Assembly: GCF_025353885.1 (NCBI RefSeq)
Contig: NZ_JANXNX010000082.1
Location: 37,754-101,753 of the forward strand
Origin: Sphingomonas sp.
Lineage (GTDB): Bacteria; Pseudomonadota; Alphaproteobacteria; Sphingomonadales; Sphingomonadaceae
Reading direction: 5' to 3'
Length of the DNA stretch: 64,000 nucleotides
In this document: positions 35,546 to 44,093 of the stretch, one piece after another
Layout of the letters: every line of letters begins with the position of its first letter
How positions within the stretch are numbered: position 1 is the stretch's first letter
The notes under the pieces: model-generated
What the model saw: only the letters and a program-made list of their open reading frames with translations
Told to the model about the DNA's origin: nothing
Database searches by the model: none
Program-made: the position numbers and the translations under genes

Positions 35546-36395
35546 GGGTGTTTATCTCGCTCAACATCGTGCGCAGGCTGGTTCGCCAGTGCGGCGACGG
35601 GCTGCCGAGCGCGGCAAAGGTCGTGCCCTTGTCCAGCACCGAATAATGCGGACGCCGGGCGGGAGTCGGAAAGTCGGCTGTCCCGATCGGGATGACCGGA
35701 ACCGCCTTTTTCAATAGTGCCAGCGCCAGCGCCTCTTCCTGGATGGCAACGGCAAAATCATACCAGCTTGCCGCACCCGCATCGGAATAGTGATGGATAC
35801 CCTGCACAGCCTGCCGCGCCAGTTTCCACAGCGCGCCCGCTAGGCCCGGCGCATAGGTGGGGGTGCCGATCTGGTCTGCCACCACCCGCACCTCGGGCCG
35901 TTCGGCCATCAGGCGCAGCATCGTCCGGACGAAATTACCCCCCTGGGGACCATAGACCCAGCCGGTCCGCATCACGAGTGCATCGCTGCCCGCCAGCGCC
36001 TCTCCAGCCAGCTTGGTGCGGCCATAGGCGCTCACCGGGTTGGTCGCGGCGGTCGGTGCGTAGGGAACGCCCGCCATCCCGTCGAAAACGAAGTCGGTCG
36101 AGACATGGACGAAGCGCGCACCGACGCTGCGGGCCGCATCGGCCAGCGTGCCGACGGCAGTCGCATTGACGGCAAACGCCTTGCGCTCCTCGCTCTCGGC
36201 CTTGTCAACGGCGGTGTAGGCGGCGGCGTTGATGATGACATCCGGCTGCGCTACCTGGACGGCGGCCATGACCCCGGCGGCGTCGGTGATGTCCAGCGTA
36301 TCGCTGGCATAGGCGAAAAGCGCGACGTCGGCGGGGGCCGTGGCGACCAGCGCGCTGCCCAGCTGCCCCTTGCTGCCGACGATCAACGCTTTCAT
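35538..36395 (-). CDS. rmlD: dTDP-4-dehydrorhamnose reductase
   Basis: 285 residues starting [20 protein letters not shown]. It has the Rossmann motif, INAAAYTAVDKAESE, HVSTDFVFDGMAG and AYGRTKLAGEALAG (Tyr-x3-Lys). It reduces dTDP-4-keto-rhamnose to dTDP-L-rhamnose with NAD(P)H. The ATG at 36395 overlaps the rmlC stop; an open extension upstream lies inside rmlC and is not family-like. Its end overlaps the rmlB start by eight bases. Confidence 0.94.
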   Translation of the reverse strand: MKALIVGSKGQLGSALVATAPADVALFAYASDTLDITDAAGVMAAVQVAQPDVIINAAAYTAVDKAESEERKAFAVNATAVGTLADAARSVGARFVHVSTDFVFDGMAGVPYAPTAATNPVSAYGRTKLAGEALAGSDALVMRTGWVYGPQGGNFVRTMLRLMAERPEVRVVADQIGTPTYAPGLAGALWKLARQAVQGIHHYSDAGAASWYDFAVAIQEEALALALLKKAVPVIPIGTADFPTPARRPHYSVLDKGTTFAALGSPSPHWRTSLRTMLSEINTHG

Positions 36396-36937
36396 TCGAA
36401 CGCCTCGATCTCGGACAGTTTCAACGCCGCCTTGTCCTTCGCGGCAAGCTGCGGTTCGATACCGGCCAGGCGCCAGTCGATGGCCAGCGCCGGATCGTTC
36501 CACAGCAACGAATGTTCGGCTGACGGATCATAAGGCGCGGTGCATTTGTAGAGGAATTCAGTGCCGTCCTCCAGGCTGACAAAGCCGTGGGCAAAACCCG
36601 GTGGCACCCAGAACATCCGCTTGTTCGCCGCCGACAGCTCGACCCCGACCGATTGCCCGAAAAAGGGGCTGGACCGGCGAATATCGACCGCGACGTCCCA
36701 CACGCGGCCCGCGACCACGCGCACCAGCTTGCCCTGCGGATTGGGCTTCTGGAAATGCAGGCCGCGCAATACCCCCTTGGCCGACCGGCTGTGATTGTCC
36801 TGCACGAAAGCCAGATCCAGCCCTGCCTTGCGAAAACTATCGGCGTTCCAGCTTTCGAGGAAAAAGCCCCGGTCGTCGCCGAACACGCGCGGTTCGATGA
36901 TCATGGGTCCGGGAATGGCGGTCGCGATCAGCTCCAT
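36392..36937 (-). CDS. rmlC: dTDP-4-dehydrorhamnose 3,5-epimerase
   Basis: 181 residues. The cupin core shows [34 protein letters not shown] (with catalytic His) and [17 protein letters not shown], then [15 protein letters not shown]. It epimerises C3 and C5 of the 4-keto sugar. It overlaps rmlA by ten bases and rmlD by four. The length is normal. Confidence 0.95.
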   Translation of the reverse strand: MELIATAIPGPMIIEPRVFGDDRGFFLESWNADSFRKAGLDLAFVQDNHSRSAKGVLRGLHFQKPNPQGKLVRVVAGRVWDVAVDIRRSSPFFGQSVGVELSAANKRMFWVPPGFAHGFVSLEDGTEFLYKCTAPYDPSAEHSLLWNDPALAIDWRLAGIEPQLAAKDKAALKLSEIEAFE

Positions 36938-37818
36938 GCGGGAACGCCCCGATTCTGGAGCAGGCCCATCAGATATTCGCCATAGCCGCTCTTGATCAGG
37001 GGTGCGGCGATCCGTTCAAGCTGGGTGTCGTCAATGAACCCCTGCCGCCACGCAATTTCTTCAGGACAGCAGATTTTCAGGCCCTGCCGCTTCTCGGTAA
37101 TCTGGACGTACAGCGCGGCATCGAGCAGCGATGCGTGCGTGCCGGTGTCGAGCCACGCATAGCCGCGGCCCATGATCTCAACCGACAGCTTGCCCGCTTC
37201 CAGATACAGCCGGTTGAGGTCGGTGATCTCCAGCTCGCCGCGTGGCGAAGGCTTAAGCCCGCGCGCCATCTCGACCGCGTCGCCGTCGTAGAAATACAGC
37301 CCGGTGACGGCAAAGTTGGATTTGGGCGACTCGGGCTTTTCCTCGATCGTCTCGGCCCGGCCATTGGCATCGAAAGATACCACGCCATAGGCCTTCGGGT
37401 CGCTGACGTGATAGCCGAACACCGTCGCGCCGTCGTCGCGCGTGCTGGCCCGTGCCAGCAGTTCGACCAGCCCGTGGCCGTAAAAGATATTGTCGCCCAG
37501 CACGAGCGTCGAAGGATCGGTGCCGATGAAGTCCGCGCCGATGTGATAGGCCTGTGCCAGCCCGGCGGGTTCGGGCTGCACCGCATATTCGATCGCCAGC
37601 CCCATGTCGCTGCCATCCCCCAGCAGCGCCTTGAACCCCGGCTGGTCATGCGGGGTCGTGATGATCATGATGTCGCGGATGCCCGACAGCAGCAGCGTCG
37701 ACAGCGGATAATAGATCATCGGCTTGTCGTAGATCGGCATCAGCTGCTTCGATACGCCCTTGGTCAGCGGATAGAGCCGCGTTCCCGACCCGCCCGCCAG
37801 AATGATACCCTTGCGCAA
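36928..37818 (-). CDS. rmlA: Glucose-1-phosphate thymidylyltransferase
   Basis: 296 residues from a TTG at 37818 with AAGGAG eight bases upstream. The start [20 protein letters not shown] carries the nucleotide-binding loop, followed by [23 protein letters not shown] and [14 protein letters not shown]. It makes dTDP-glucose from glucose 1-phosphate and dTTP, the first committed step to dTDP-L-rhamnose. The frame is open for 69 more codons upstream, but those residues are cysteine/arginine-rich and unrelated to RmlA, so the TTG with its ribosome site decides the start. Confidence 0.95.
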   Translation of the reverse strand: MRKGIILAGGSGTRLYPLTKGVSKQLMPIYDKPMIYYPLSTLLLSGIRDIMIITTPHDQPGFKALLGDGSDMGLAIEYAVQPEPAGLAQAYHIGADFIGTDPSTLVLGDNIFYGHGLVELLARASTRDDGATVFGYHVSDPKAYGVVSFDANGRAETIEEKPESPKSNFAVTGLYFYDGDAVEMARGLKPSPRGELEITDLNRLYLEAGKLSVEIMGRGYAWLDTGTHASLLDAALYVQITEKRQGLKICCPEEIAWRQGFIDDTQLERIAAPLIKSGYGEYLMGLLQNRGVPAWS

Positions 37819-38033
37819 TCGATCGCTCCTTGCAGAAGGTGGCTGGTGTAAGGCGCAAGCGGCCCTGCGGCAATGCGCCCCATCGCAAAAATGTTGCAGG
37901 GCAGCACGAAATGTTCTCCGCTGGGCTTGGCAGGGTAGGTGTTTAAATGAGACAAATGACGACTGACGGCTAGAAGGCTGTTGTTCAGGTTTGCAAGCAA
38001 GGGATGGCGGCTGATGTTCGTCCAATCTAAAAT

Positions 38034-39386
38034 ATGATTTTGGTTGTCGCGCGCCGCTTGTCGATCGTCGGCATATTTATGCTGTATCTGTGGCCCCGTT
38101 ATTTTTTCATCCCTGTCGCCGGAAAGGGCGTGAGCGGGTTCACGTTCTTCGCTCTTTTTCTCCTCCCCGTGGCCATGATGGCGCTTCTTTCTTCGACAGA
38201 ACGTCTGAAGTCATTTGCTTCATCAATCGCGCAGTCGAAAGCGGTGCTGGGTCTGTTCGTCCTATGGTGGGCATGGCGACTTGGATGTGATTATGTCGGC
38301 GTGTCGCCCGAAAGATCATTCGGAATAACAATCCTGGACTTCGGATATCTGGGCGTCTGGACTATTACAGGCGCAATTTTATTCGCGGATCGCAAACTCC
38401 GATCAGCGCTACCGTATATCATTTTGTTCTCGGGTATTATCGCTACTATTTTCGGACTTATCGAACTTTCTACCGGATCGACGCTGACAAATACTTTGGG
38501 GTTTTCGAGTTTCGCAGTAGGCGATGAATACATGCTTCGCGACATTAACAGCACATTGATGCGGGGCACGATGGTTCGGATCAGATCGCTATATTCTCAT
38601 CCTCTCGTTTATGGGCAGATACTTGCTTCTATGAGTCCGGTTGCGATTCACTTTTTGTTACAAAGCAAAAAATTATCTAAACTGCTTGGTGTTATTCTCG
38701 GGGCGTGCATCGTGGTGTCCATCTCTATTTGCAATGCCCGATCGCCATATTTTGTCGCCTTTTCAGGTAGTGCGGTTTATTTTGCATTATATTTCCTTGA
38801 TCCCAAGAGCGGAACAAAGATGTTCATTTTGCTGTGGGCGGTGCTGACGTTTCTCGTCGTCGCTCCCGTCGCTACAGGAGCATTTTTTCAGGTTGCCTCG
38901 GGTCGCACCTCGGAAGAAGCAATGAGTTCGTCCGCGCGGGATCGACAAATGGAACAAGGAACCCGAGCCCTGATGTCACGGTCGATAACCGGTTACGGCG
39001 ATGGCAATGCAGCAAGCATAGCCAGTACGCGCGGCATACAAAGTGCGCCCTCGGTCGACAATTATTACCTGTCGACCGCAGTTGACTCGGGCTATTCGGG
39101 CGCGATCATTTTGATCGTTTTTCTCTTTGCGGCAACGTTGAAGGGCGCGCGTCTTTCTTACCGTGAGCCCGATCCGACAGCGCGGAGCATTCACGCAGTT
39201 TGCGTGGGAATGGTCGTTGCCCTGGCTGCCGGTCTCGTGATTCTTTCGATCACCGATACCCTTTCCATAATTTTTCTCGCCACTGGCTATTTCGTCGCGG
39301 CGAGCAGCCGAAGAGTAGGCAGCAGGACAATAACGCGGGGCAGGAGGAACTTGGACGCCATTTCGGTACCCTTTGCGAGGGGCTAG
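38034..39386 (+). CDS. O-antigen polymerase-like membrane protein (Wzy candidate 2)
   Basis: 450 residues with about 10-11 hydrophobic segments. The periplasmic-loop pattern [15 protein letters not shown] then [20 protein letters not shown] resembles the Wzy/WaaL (H/D)N-x-Y-L...(E/D)-x-G-x-x-G motif. The family call rests on this and topology. The gene is visibly less GC-rich than its neighbours (roughly 45% in its middle against about 60% or more around it), with more codons ending in A or T. This suggests recent acquisition. It stands between rmlA (divergent) and an acyltransferase. Confidence 0.7.
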   Translation: MILVVARRLSIVGIFMLYLWPRYFFIPVAGKGVSGFTFFALFLLPVAMMALLSSTERLKSFASSIAQSKAVLGLFVLWWAWRLGCDYVGVSPERSFGITILDFGYLGVWTITGAILFADRKLRSALPYIILFSGIIATIFGLIELSTGSTLTNTLGFSSFAVGDEYMLRDINSTLMRGTMVRIRSLYSHPLVYGQILASMSPVAIHFLLQSKKLSKLLGVILGACIVVSISICNARSPYFVAFSGSAVYFALYFLDPKSGTKMFILLWAVLTFLVVAPVATGAFFQVASGRTSEEAMSSSARDRQMEQGTRALMSRSITGYGDGNAASIASTRGIQSAPSVDNYYLSTAVDSGYSGAIILIVFLFAATLKGARLSYREPDPTARSIHAVCVGMVVALAAGLVILSITDTLSIIFLATGYFVAASSRRVGSRTITRGRRNLDAISVPFARG

Positions 39387-39418
39387 GATTCCCAAGTTGC
39401 CGCAGGCGGGGAACCGTA

Positions 39419-40537
39419 ATGAGATCAACGCAAAAAAGCGCGCATTTCGAAGAGCATCATAACGCCTTCGGCTTCCTGCGGCTGTTGCTTGCCTCGCTGG
39501 TCATCGTTTCGCACACGCCCGAACTTGCCGACGGCAATCGCCTGCGCGAGCCGCTCACGATGGTGTTCGGCACACTGATCTTCGGGGATTTTGCCGTGTA
39601 TGGTTTCTTTGCGATCAGCGGTTACCTGATCACCGAAAGCTATCTCCGCAGCGCTTCGTTGAAATCCTATCTGATAAAACGCGTCGCCCGCATCTATCCG
39701 GGGTTTATCGTCGCGTCGCTGGCGTGCGTGCTGGTTTTCGGACCGCTCGGTGGAGGCGAATTTCCGCTTTCAGGCAAACGTATCGTGCTGACGATCGGCC
39801 GGATGCTGATGTTGCAAAGCCCGGTCGTGGAAAATGGCTTTGTCGGGACGCCCTATCCGGTGGTGAACGGTGCGATGTGGACGATCGCCTATGAGTTCCG
39901 CTGCTATTTGCTGGTCGCTTTCCTGGGTTTGACCGGCCTGCTGCGGCATCGCTGGGTCGTGCCAATGCTGGCGATCCTGCTGGCCCTGATCCTGACCATG
40001 GTCCCGCCGTCGGTCCTGCAAGCGGGTGACCATCTGCTGCCGCGTTCGGATTTTCTGTTCGGCAACATCGAACAGAATCTGGCTCTGACATCGATCTTCT
40101 TGTCAGGGGCCAGCTTCGCCCTGTTTCGCCAGGAAGTGACCTTTAACAATCGGCGCACCGTGATCGCGGCGGTCGCCCTCGTCCTGGGACTGTTGCTTGC
40201 CCAGACCGTGACCCTGGCATTTGCGCTGTTCGGGACATTCCTGATCCTGTCGGTCGCCCGGCTCGGCGCGGGCGGCCCGCTCATGCAAATCAACAATCGC
40301 AACGATATTTCGTATGGCGTCTATCTTTATGCGTTCCCGATAACGAAAGTGCTGCTCTGGTGGTTTCCTGCGATCGCGCTGGCATGGCTGGGGCTGCTGA
40401 CATGGCTCGGCGCGATCCTGCTTGGCTGGGTCAGCTGGCATCTTGTTGAAAAGCCAGCCATGACGCTGATGCGGTCACGGACATCACCGTCATCGATCGA
40501 GGTTGCGGAACCGCGTGGCGGGGCGTCCGACGTTTAG
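39419..40537 (+). CDS. Acyltransferase family 3 (OafA/NodX-like) membrane protein
   Basis: 372 residues from the ATG at 39419. FGFLRLLLASLVIVSHTPEL carries the conserved His of the family, and GDFAVYGFFAISGYLITESYL and IKRVARIYPGF are further hallmarks. Ten or so membrane spans follow, ending in WHLVEKPAM. Such proteins O-acetylate or otherwise acylate sugars during polysaccharide assembly at the inner membrane. It follows the polymerase after 32 bases and is probably co-transcribed with it. Confidence 0.87.
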   Translation: MRSTQKSAHFEEHHNAFGFLRLLLASLVIVSHTPELADGNRLREPLTMVFGTLIFGDFAVYGFFAISGYLITESYLRSASLKSYLIKRVARIYPGFIVASLACVLVFGPLGGGEFPLSGKRIVLTIGRMLMLQSPVVENGFVGTPYPVVNGAMWTIAYEFRCYLLVAFLGLTGLLRHRWVVPMLAILLALILTMVPPSVLQAGDHLLPRSDFLFGNIEQNLALTSIFLSGASFALFRQEVTFNNRRTVIAAVALVLGLLLAQTVTLAFALFGTFLILSVARLGAGGPLMQINNRNDISYGVYLYAFPITKVLLWWFPAIALAWLGLLTWLGAILLGWVSWHLVEKPAMTLMRSRTSPSSIEVAEPRGGASDV

Positions 40538-40560
40538 CCTGACGCCCTCGCCTTAACGCC

Positions 40561-41748
40561 CTAGCGCACGACCTGTGGCAGCCAAGCCTTGATCGTCGTC
40601 GCGACGGCCGCGCCCGCCGCGATGGCACCCCGGGCATTCAGGTGGATATTGTCCTGCCCGACATCCTTGGCGAAATAGGCACCGCCGGCGGCCATGTTCC
40701 CGGCCGATCCCAGCAGTGTGTACAGGTTGGCACCGGGCTTCACGAACGCCCCCAGCGCACCGGCCTGTTGCGCCGCCGTCGCGCTGTTCACCCCGGTCGT
40801 CAGCGTATTATAGGGGCCGGTGCCGACCGACGGCTGATAGACGCTGAGGCCCGGCATCACATAATAACCGCGTTGCAGGTCATAGCCGCACATGTTCTGC
40901 AGCGCGGTGCCGTAGTCCGCCGATGTCGCCGACACGTCCGACTGCGCCTGCTGATAGATCATGATTTTGACGCGGGCGTTGCGGACCTGCTGGACCAGTT
41001 CGTGCGCGCGACCCAGCAGGCCATAGGGATCGAAGCCAAAACCGATGCGACCTTCTGACATGATCTGGCCGCTGGCATAGCTCAGCCCGTTCCACGTCGG
41101 CGTGATCGATACGCAGCGCCAGACGACGGTGCCATCGGGGATCAGATCGCCCAAATTCGCGGTGGCAAATCCGGCGGGCTTGGTCGCGCCGGTCGCCGCC
41201 GCTCCAATCGTGTTGAGATAGTCGAGGTTGACGGCAAGGCCACCCGGCACCGGACCCGGACCATTGTGCATCGCCAGCGCACTGTTGCCGGTCTCGCACT
41301 GGAATATCCGGGCGCTTTCGACAATCAGGTCGCCGGTAAAGCCGCGGTCGCACGATCCCGTCACGGCGGCACGACGCGTGCGATAACCTGAGCTTGCGAT
41401 CCAGCTTTTCACGCGCCCGGCAAAATCGTCGAGGAAGCTGGCCGACCCGATGCCGAGGTTGATCATCTGGGCATCGTATCCCCAGTCCCACAAATCATCG
41501 TACAGCTTGAACCACAGGCCGCCCTGCTTGGTCACGGCGGGGCCGACCGGATACGACAGGCCGGGGTTACGCAGCGAGCGATAGGCCTGCGGATAGGCGG
41601 CGAGCGAGGAGACACCGCCGATCAGCTCGGCCGGATCGACCTGGCCACGCTCGTTGGACTGGCCCTTGATGCAGATCGCGATCGGCACGCGCGGCGCAAG
41701 CTGGCGGGCGAGGACCGCAAGGCCACGGGCGACGGTGTCCGTGCTCAT
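40561..41748 (-). CDS. SGNH-fold esterase-like protein, phage-tail type
   Basis: 395 residues. ICIKGQSNERGQ has the GQSN block of sialate O-acetylesterase/SGNH families, YQQAQSDVSAT a middle block, and GQDNIHLNARGA the catalytic Asp-x2-His. No signal peptide or membrane span is visible. The GTVVWRCV segment and loose Gly/Ala/Thr-rich inserts recall domains found on bacteriophage tail fibres that deacetylate capsules. Its ATG overlaps the stop of the small upstream gene. Role here unknown: polymer deacetylation or a phage remnant. Convergent with the acyltransferase gene. Confidence 0.65.
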   Translation of the reverse strand: MSTDTVARGLAVLARQLAPRVPIAICIKGQSNERGQVDPAELIGGVSSLAAYPQAYRSLRNPGLSYPVGPAVTKQGGLWFKLYDDLWDWGYDAQMINLGIGSASFLDDFAGRVKSWIASSGYRTRRAAVTGSCDRGFTGDLIVESARIFQCETGNSALAMHNGPGPVPGGLAVNLDYLNTIGAAATGATKPAGFATANLGDLIPDGTVVWRCVSITPTWNGLSYASGQIMSEGRIGFGFDPYGLLGRAHELVQQVRNARVKIMIYQQAQSDVSATSADYGTALQNMCGYDLQRGYYVMPGLSVYQPSVGTGPYNTLTTGVNSATAAQQAGALGAFVKPGANLYTLLGSAGNMAAGGAYFAKDVGQDNIHLNARGAIAAGAAVATTIKAWLPQVVR

Positions 41749-42176
41749 TGCGACACCTGATAGGCGACGGTGCCCGAAGCGATCGTGAGGGACAGGTAGT
41801 AAGTCGCGCCGGAAACCGTTTCCTCCGCGACCGCCTCATTGCAATTGCCCGTGAACAGCGCCCAGTCCTGGCCCCCGATGGTCAGCGGCAGGCGGTTCGT
41901 GCCCCCGTCGATCGAGCGCAACAGGCGCGCCGTTCCGGTCCATGTTCCGCCAAGCGTCAGCCAGATGGCGCGCCCAAGCTGGGGGAAGAGGGGCCCGACA
42001 GTTGTGCTGGCGGCGCTGGTTCCGGTAATCGCCACCGACGTCGCCGCGACGACGGTGAGTGCCGTCGGCAACGGGTTGGCATAGTCGACGGGAATCGCCG
42101 GGCCGTCCTGCGAACCGAATGCGACCGCGTGTTCAGGGACATAGCCCGCGGGAGCCAAGACTGGTGCAATAGGCAT
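41745..42176 (-). CDS. Small phage-structural-like protein
   Basis: 143 residues, no Cys-rich or catalytic motif, rich in Thr, Ala, Gly and Val, with beta-strand periodicity. The N-terminal SQDGPAIPVDYANPLPTAL resembles a linker repeated in phage head-decoration and tail proteins. A strong AGGAAAGGA ribosome site precedes the ATG. It overlaps the SGNH gene by four bases, so the two form one unit. No integrase, terminase or capsid gene is nearby. I do not assign a function. Confidence 0.55.
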   Translation of the reverse strand: MPIAPVLAPAGYVPEHAVAFGSQDGPAIPVDYANPLPTALTVVAATSVAITGTSAASTTVGPLFPQLGRAIWLTLGGTWTGTARLLRSIDGGTNRLPLTIGGQDWALFTGNCNEAVAEETVSGATYYLSLTIASGTVAYQVSQ

Positions 42177-42331
42177 CGGAATCCTTTCCTGTTCTGGAAA
42201 TGTTCCCTATGCCGAGTCGCGCGGTGTAGGACAGCACTCATAAAAATGACCCGAAATGGGCCGTCATGGCGGAGCAACCGAATGCCTCGTCTGTTAAAGG
42301 ACCTTGTTTTGGCATAGACACACAAATCGGT

Positions 42332-42360
42332 TTGACTGAATTGCTGCACTGCGATTTATT
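42332..42360 (+). promoter_or_regulatory. Candidate promoter for the priming glycosyltransferase
   Basis: TTGACT at 42332-42337 and TTTATT at 42355-42360 with a 17-base spacer lie about 45 bases before the ATG at 42405. The whole gap is AT-richer than the flanking genes, which would also suit control by an AT-binding MucR protein. Confidence 0.5.
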
Positions 42361-42404
42361 CGTGTATTGATGGAACCGCGCTCGTTGCAAAGGCTTGTAT
42401 CGAA

Positions 42405-43805
42405 ATGTCGGCCTACCAGGACGTTGCTGAAATGGATGTTCCGACGACCACCCGGTCCGCCCCAGTGGGGAATGAGTCGCGTCAGTCGATCCGCGTGCTG
42501 CTGTATTCCGAGCTCCTGATTACCGACTGGTTTGCGTTGATCGTCGGGACGATCGTGCCGGGGGTCCTGCTCGGCACTTTTCATATGCGCTACAGCGGGT
42601 TTGGAGCGGCGCTCGCCCTGCTGCCCCTGTTCGCGATTTTCGGTTTGAACAATGGTGCGTACACAATCGAAGTCCTGCGACGGCCGCATGAGGGTGTTCG
42701 CCGTGCGTTGATGGCCCTGACGCTCGCGATGCTGTCGATCCTGCTGGTCGCCTTTTTCCTGAAGGCGGGCGACACGCTCTCACGCCTGACCTTCATTGCT
42801 CAGGCTTGCCTCAGCGCGATCTTGCTGGTCGCTGGCCGCGCGGTCGTCCAGCGTCATGTCCGCTCGCTGACCAAGGGGCGTCTGGTGAACGAGCTGGTCA
42901 TCACCGATGGTGTCGACACGGTCCATGGCGCGCAGACGCTGGTCGTCGACGCTGCCCGGTTGAAGCTGAGGCCCGACGCGCTCGATCCCAAGATGCTGCA
43001 TCGCTTCGGCACGCTGACCAAAGGGTTCGACCGGGTCGTCGTGCACTGCGATCCGGAGCGTCGTGCAGCCTGGGCGCTGCTGCTGAAAGGAGCCGATGTC
43101 GACGGCGAAATCCTGATCGAACAGTTCAACGAAATTGGCGCGATCGGCATTTCGGATTTCAATGGTTTCGACACGGTGCTGGTGTCGCGCCGTGCACTCA
43201 GCCTCCGGCAGCGGGCGAAAAAGCGGGTGCTCGACTTGGCCGTCGCGGTGCCCGTGCTGATCGGCCTGATCCCGGTATTCGCGATCGTCGCGCTCGCTAT
43301 AAAGCTCGATACGCCGGGCCCCGTCCTGTTCAAGCAGGATCGCGTCGGCCGCGCCAACCGGATGTTCAAAGTGCTGAAGTTCCGCAGTATGCGGGTCGAG
43401 GAGAGTGACAGCTCCGGCGCGCGCTCGACCGAGCGGTCGGATAGCCGCATCACGCGCGTCGGTCGTTTCATTCGCAAGACCAGCGTCGATGAACTGCCGC
43501 AGCTAATCAACGTGCTGCTGGGTGAAATGAGCCTGGTGGGGCCACGTCCCCACGCGCTGGGGTCACTGGCGGGAACGGACCTGTTCTGGGAGGTTGACCA
43601 GACTTACTGGCATCGGCATCGCTTGAAGCCCGGCATTACCGGCCTGGCTCAGATCCGCGGCTATCGTGGCGCCACGCATGAGCGGCTCGACCTGACGAAC
43701 CGGCTTCAGGCCGACCTGGAATATATCGAGGGCTGGCAGATCTGGCGCGACGTGAACATCCTGGTGGGCACGTTCAAGGTGCTCGTCCATCGGAACGCCT
43801 ACTGA
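42405..43805 (+). CDS. Priming sugar-1-phosphate transferase (WcaJ/GelB-like)
   Basis: 466 residues. Four N-terminal membrane spans (about 30-135) and a central nucleotide-binding-like region precede a fifth span and the catalytic Bac_transf domain (about 270-460). That domain contains KRVLDLAVAVPVLIGLIPVF, KQDRVGRANRMFKVLKFRSM, KTSVDELPQLINVLLGEMSL and VGPRPHA. It moves a hexose 1-phosphate, commonly glucose, onto undecaprenyl phosphate to start the repeat unit. It is the only priming enzyme in the window. It stands alone on the plus strand at the right edge of the locus. Confidence 0.9.
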   Translation: MSAYQDVAEMDVPTTTRSAPVGNESRQSIRVLLYSELLITDWFALIVGTIVPGVLLGTFHMRYSGFGAALALLPLFAIFGLNNGAYTIEVLRRPHEGVRRALMALTLAMLSILLVAFFLKAGDTLSRLTFIAQACLSAILLVAGRAVVQRHVRSLTKGRLVNELVITDGVDTVHGAQTLVVDAARLKLRPDALDPKMLHRFGTLTKGFDRVVVHCDPERRAAWALLLKGADVDGEILIEQFNEIGAIGISDFNGFDTVLVSRRALSLRQRAKKRVLDLAVAVPVLIGLIPVFAIVALAIKLDTPGPVLFKQDRVGRANRMFKVLKFRSMRVEESDSSGARSTERSDSRITRVGRFIRKTSVDELPQLINVLLGEMSLVGPRPHALGSLAGTDLFWEVDQTYWHRHRLKPGITGLAQIRGYRGATHERLDLTNRLQADLEYIEGWQIWRDVNILVGTFKVLVHRNAY

Positions 43806-43834
43806 ACCTGCCGCCACTCGCCGTCGGCAAGCGT

Positions 43835-43972
43835 TCAGAGGACCAGATAGACGACGGTTGCCAGCGCAACGAAGAAGGCGGCAATCCCGCCGACACGTGA
43901 AATGGTAGAGATCAGGTCATCGAATGTACGCCTGCGCGCGAACAGCCTCACGTCGTCGGTAACTGTTTCCAA
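43835..43972 (-). CDS. Small single-span membrane protein (45 residues)
   Basis: A TTG start at 43972 preceded by GGAGAGG with four bases between opens a 45-residue frame: a polar basic N-terminus (ETVTDDVRLFARRRTFDDLI) and a hydrophobic C-terminus (GGIAAFFVALATVVYLVL) that ends at the stop. This is a tail-anchored or single-span topology. I do not recognise it. The good ribosome site and clean hydrophobic pattern support expression. It lies convergent to the priming transferase, downstream of aceA on the same strand. Confidence 0.5.
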   Translation of the reverse strand: METVTDDVRLFARRRTFDDLISTISRVGGIAAFFVALATVVYLVL

Positions 43973-44093
43973 GGCGCCTCTCCAAAGGCTGTTTTATAAC
44001 CGTCGGCTATCAGACACTTATTTTATTCATCGCGCAAGATGCCCGGTTCGTCGAAGGCAGCCCGGCGTTACCGGGCCGCCTCCTCAACCTGCA

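Noticed and set aside
40561..42176. An integrated prophage around the SGNH gene pair
   Set aside because: No integrase, terminase, portal, capsid, lysis gene or attachment-site duplication is visible, and genes on both sides are polysaccharide genes.
16498..43805. A canonical sphingan (gellan/welan/diutan) gene cluster
   Set aside because: Rhamnose and glucuronate supply and a priming transferase fit, but gene order, the PssD/PssE glucuronosyl-type enzyme, doubled Wzx/Wzy and missing Wza/Wzc-type genes do not match the clusters I know.
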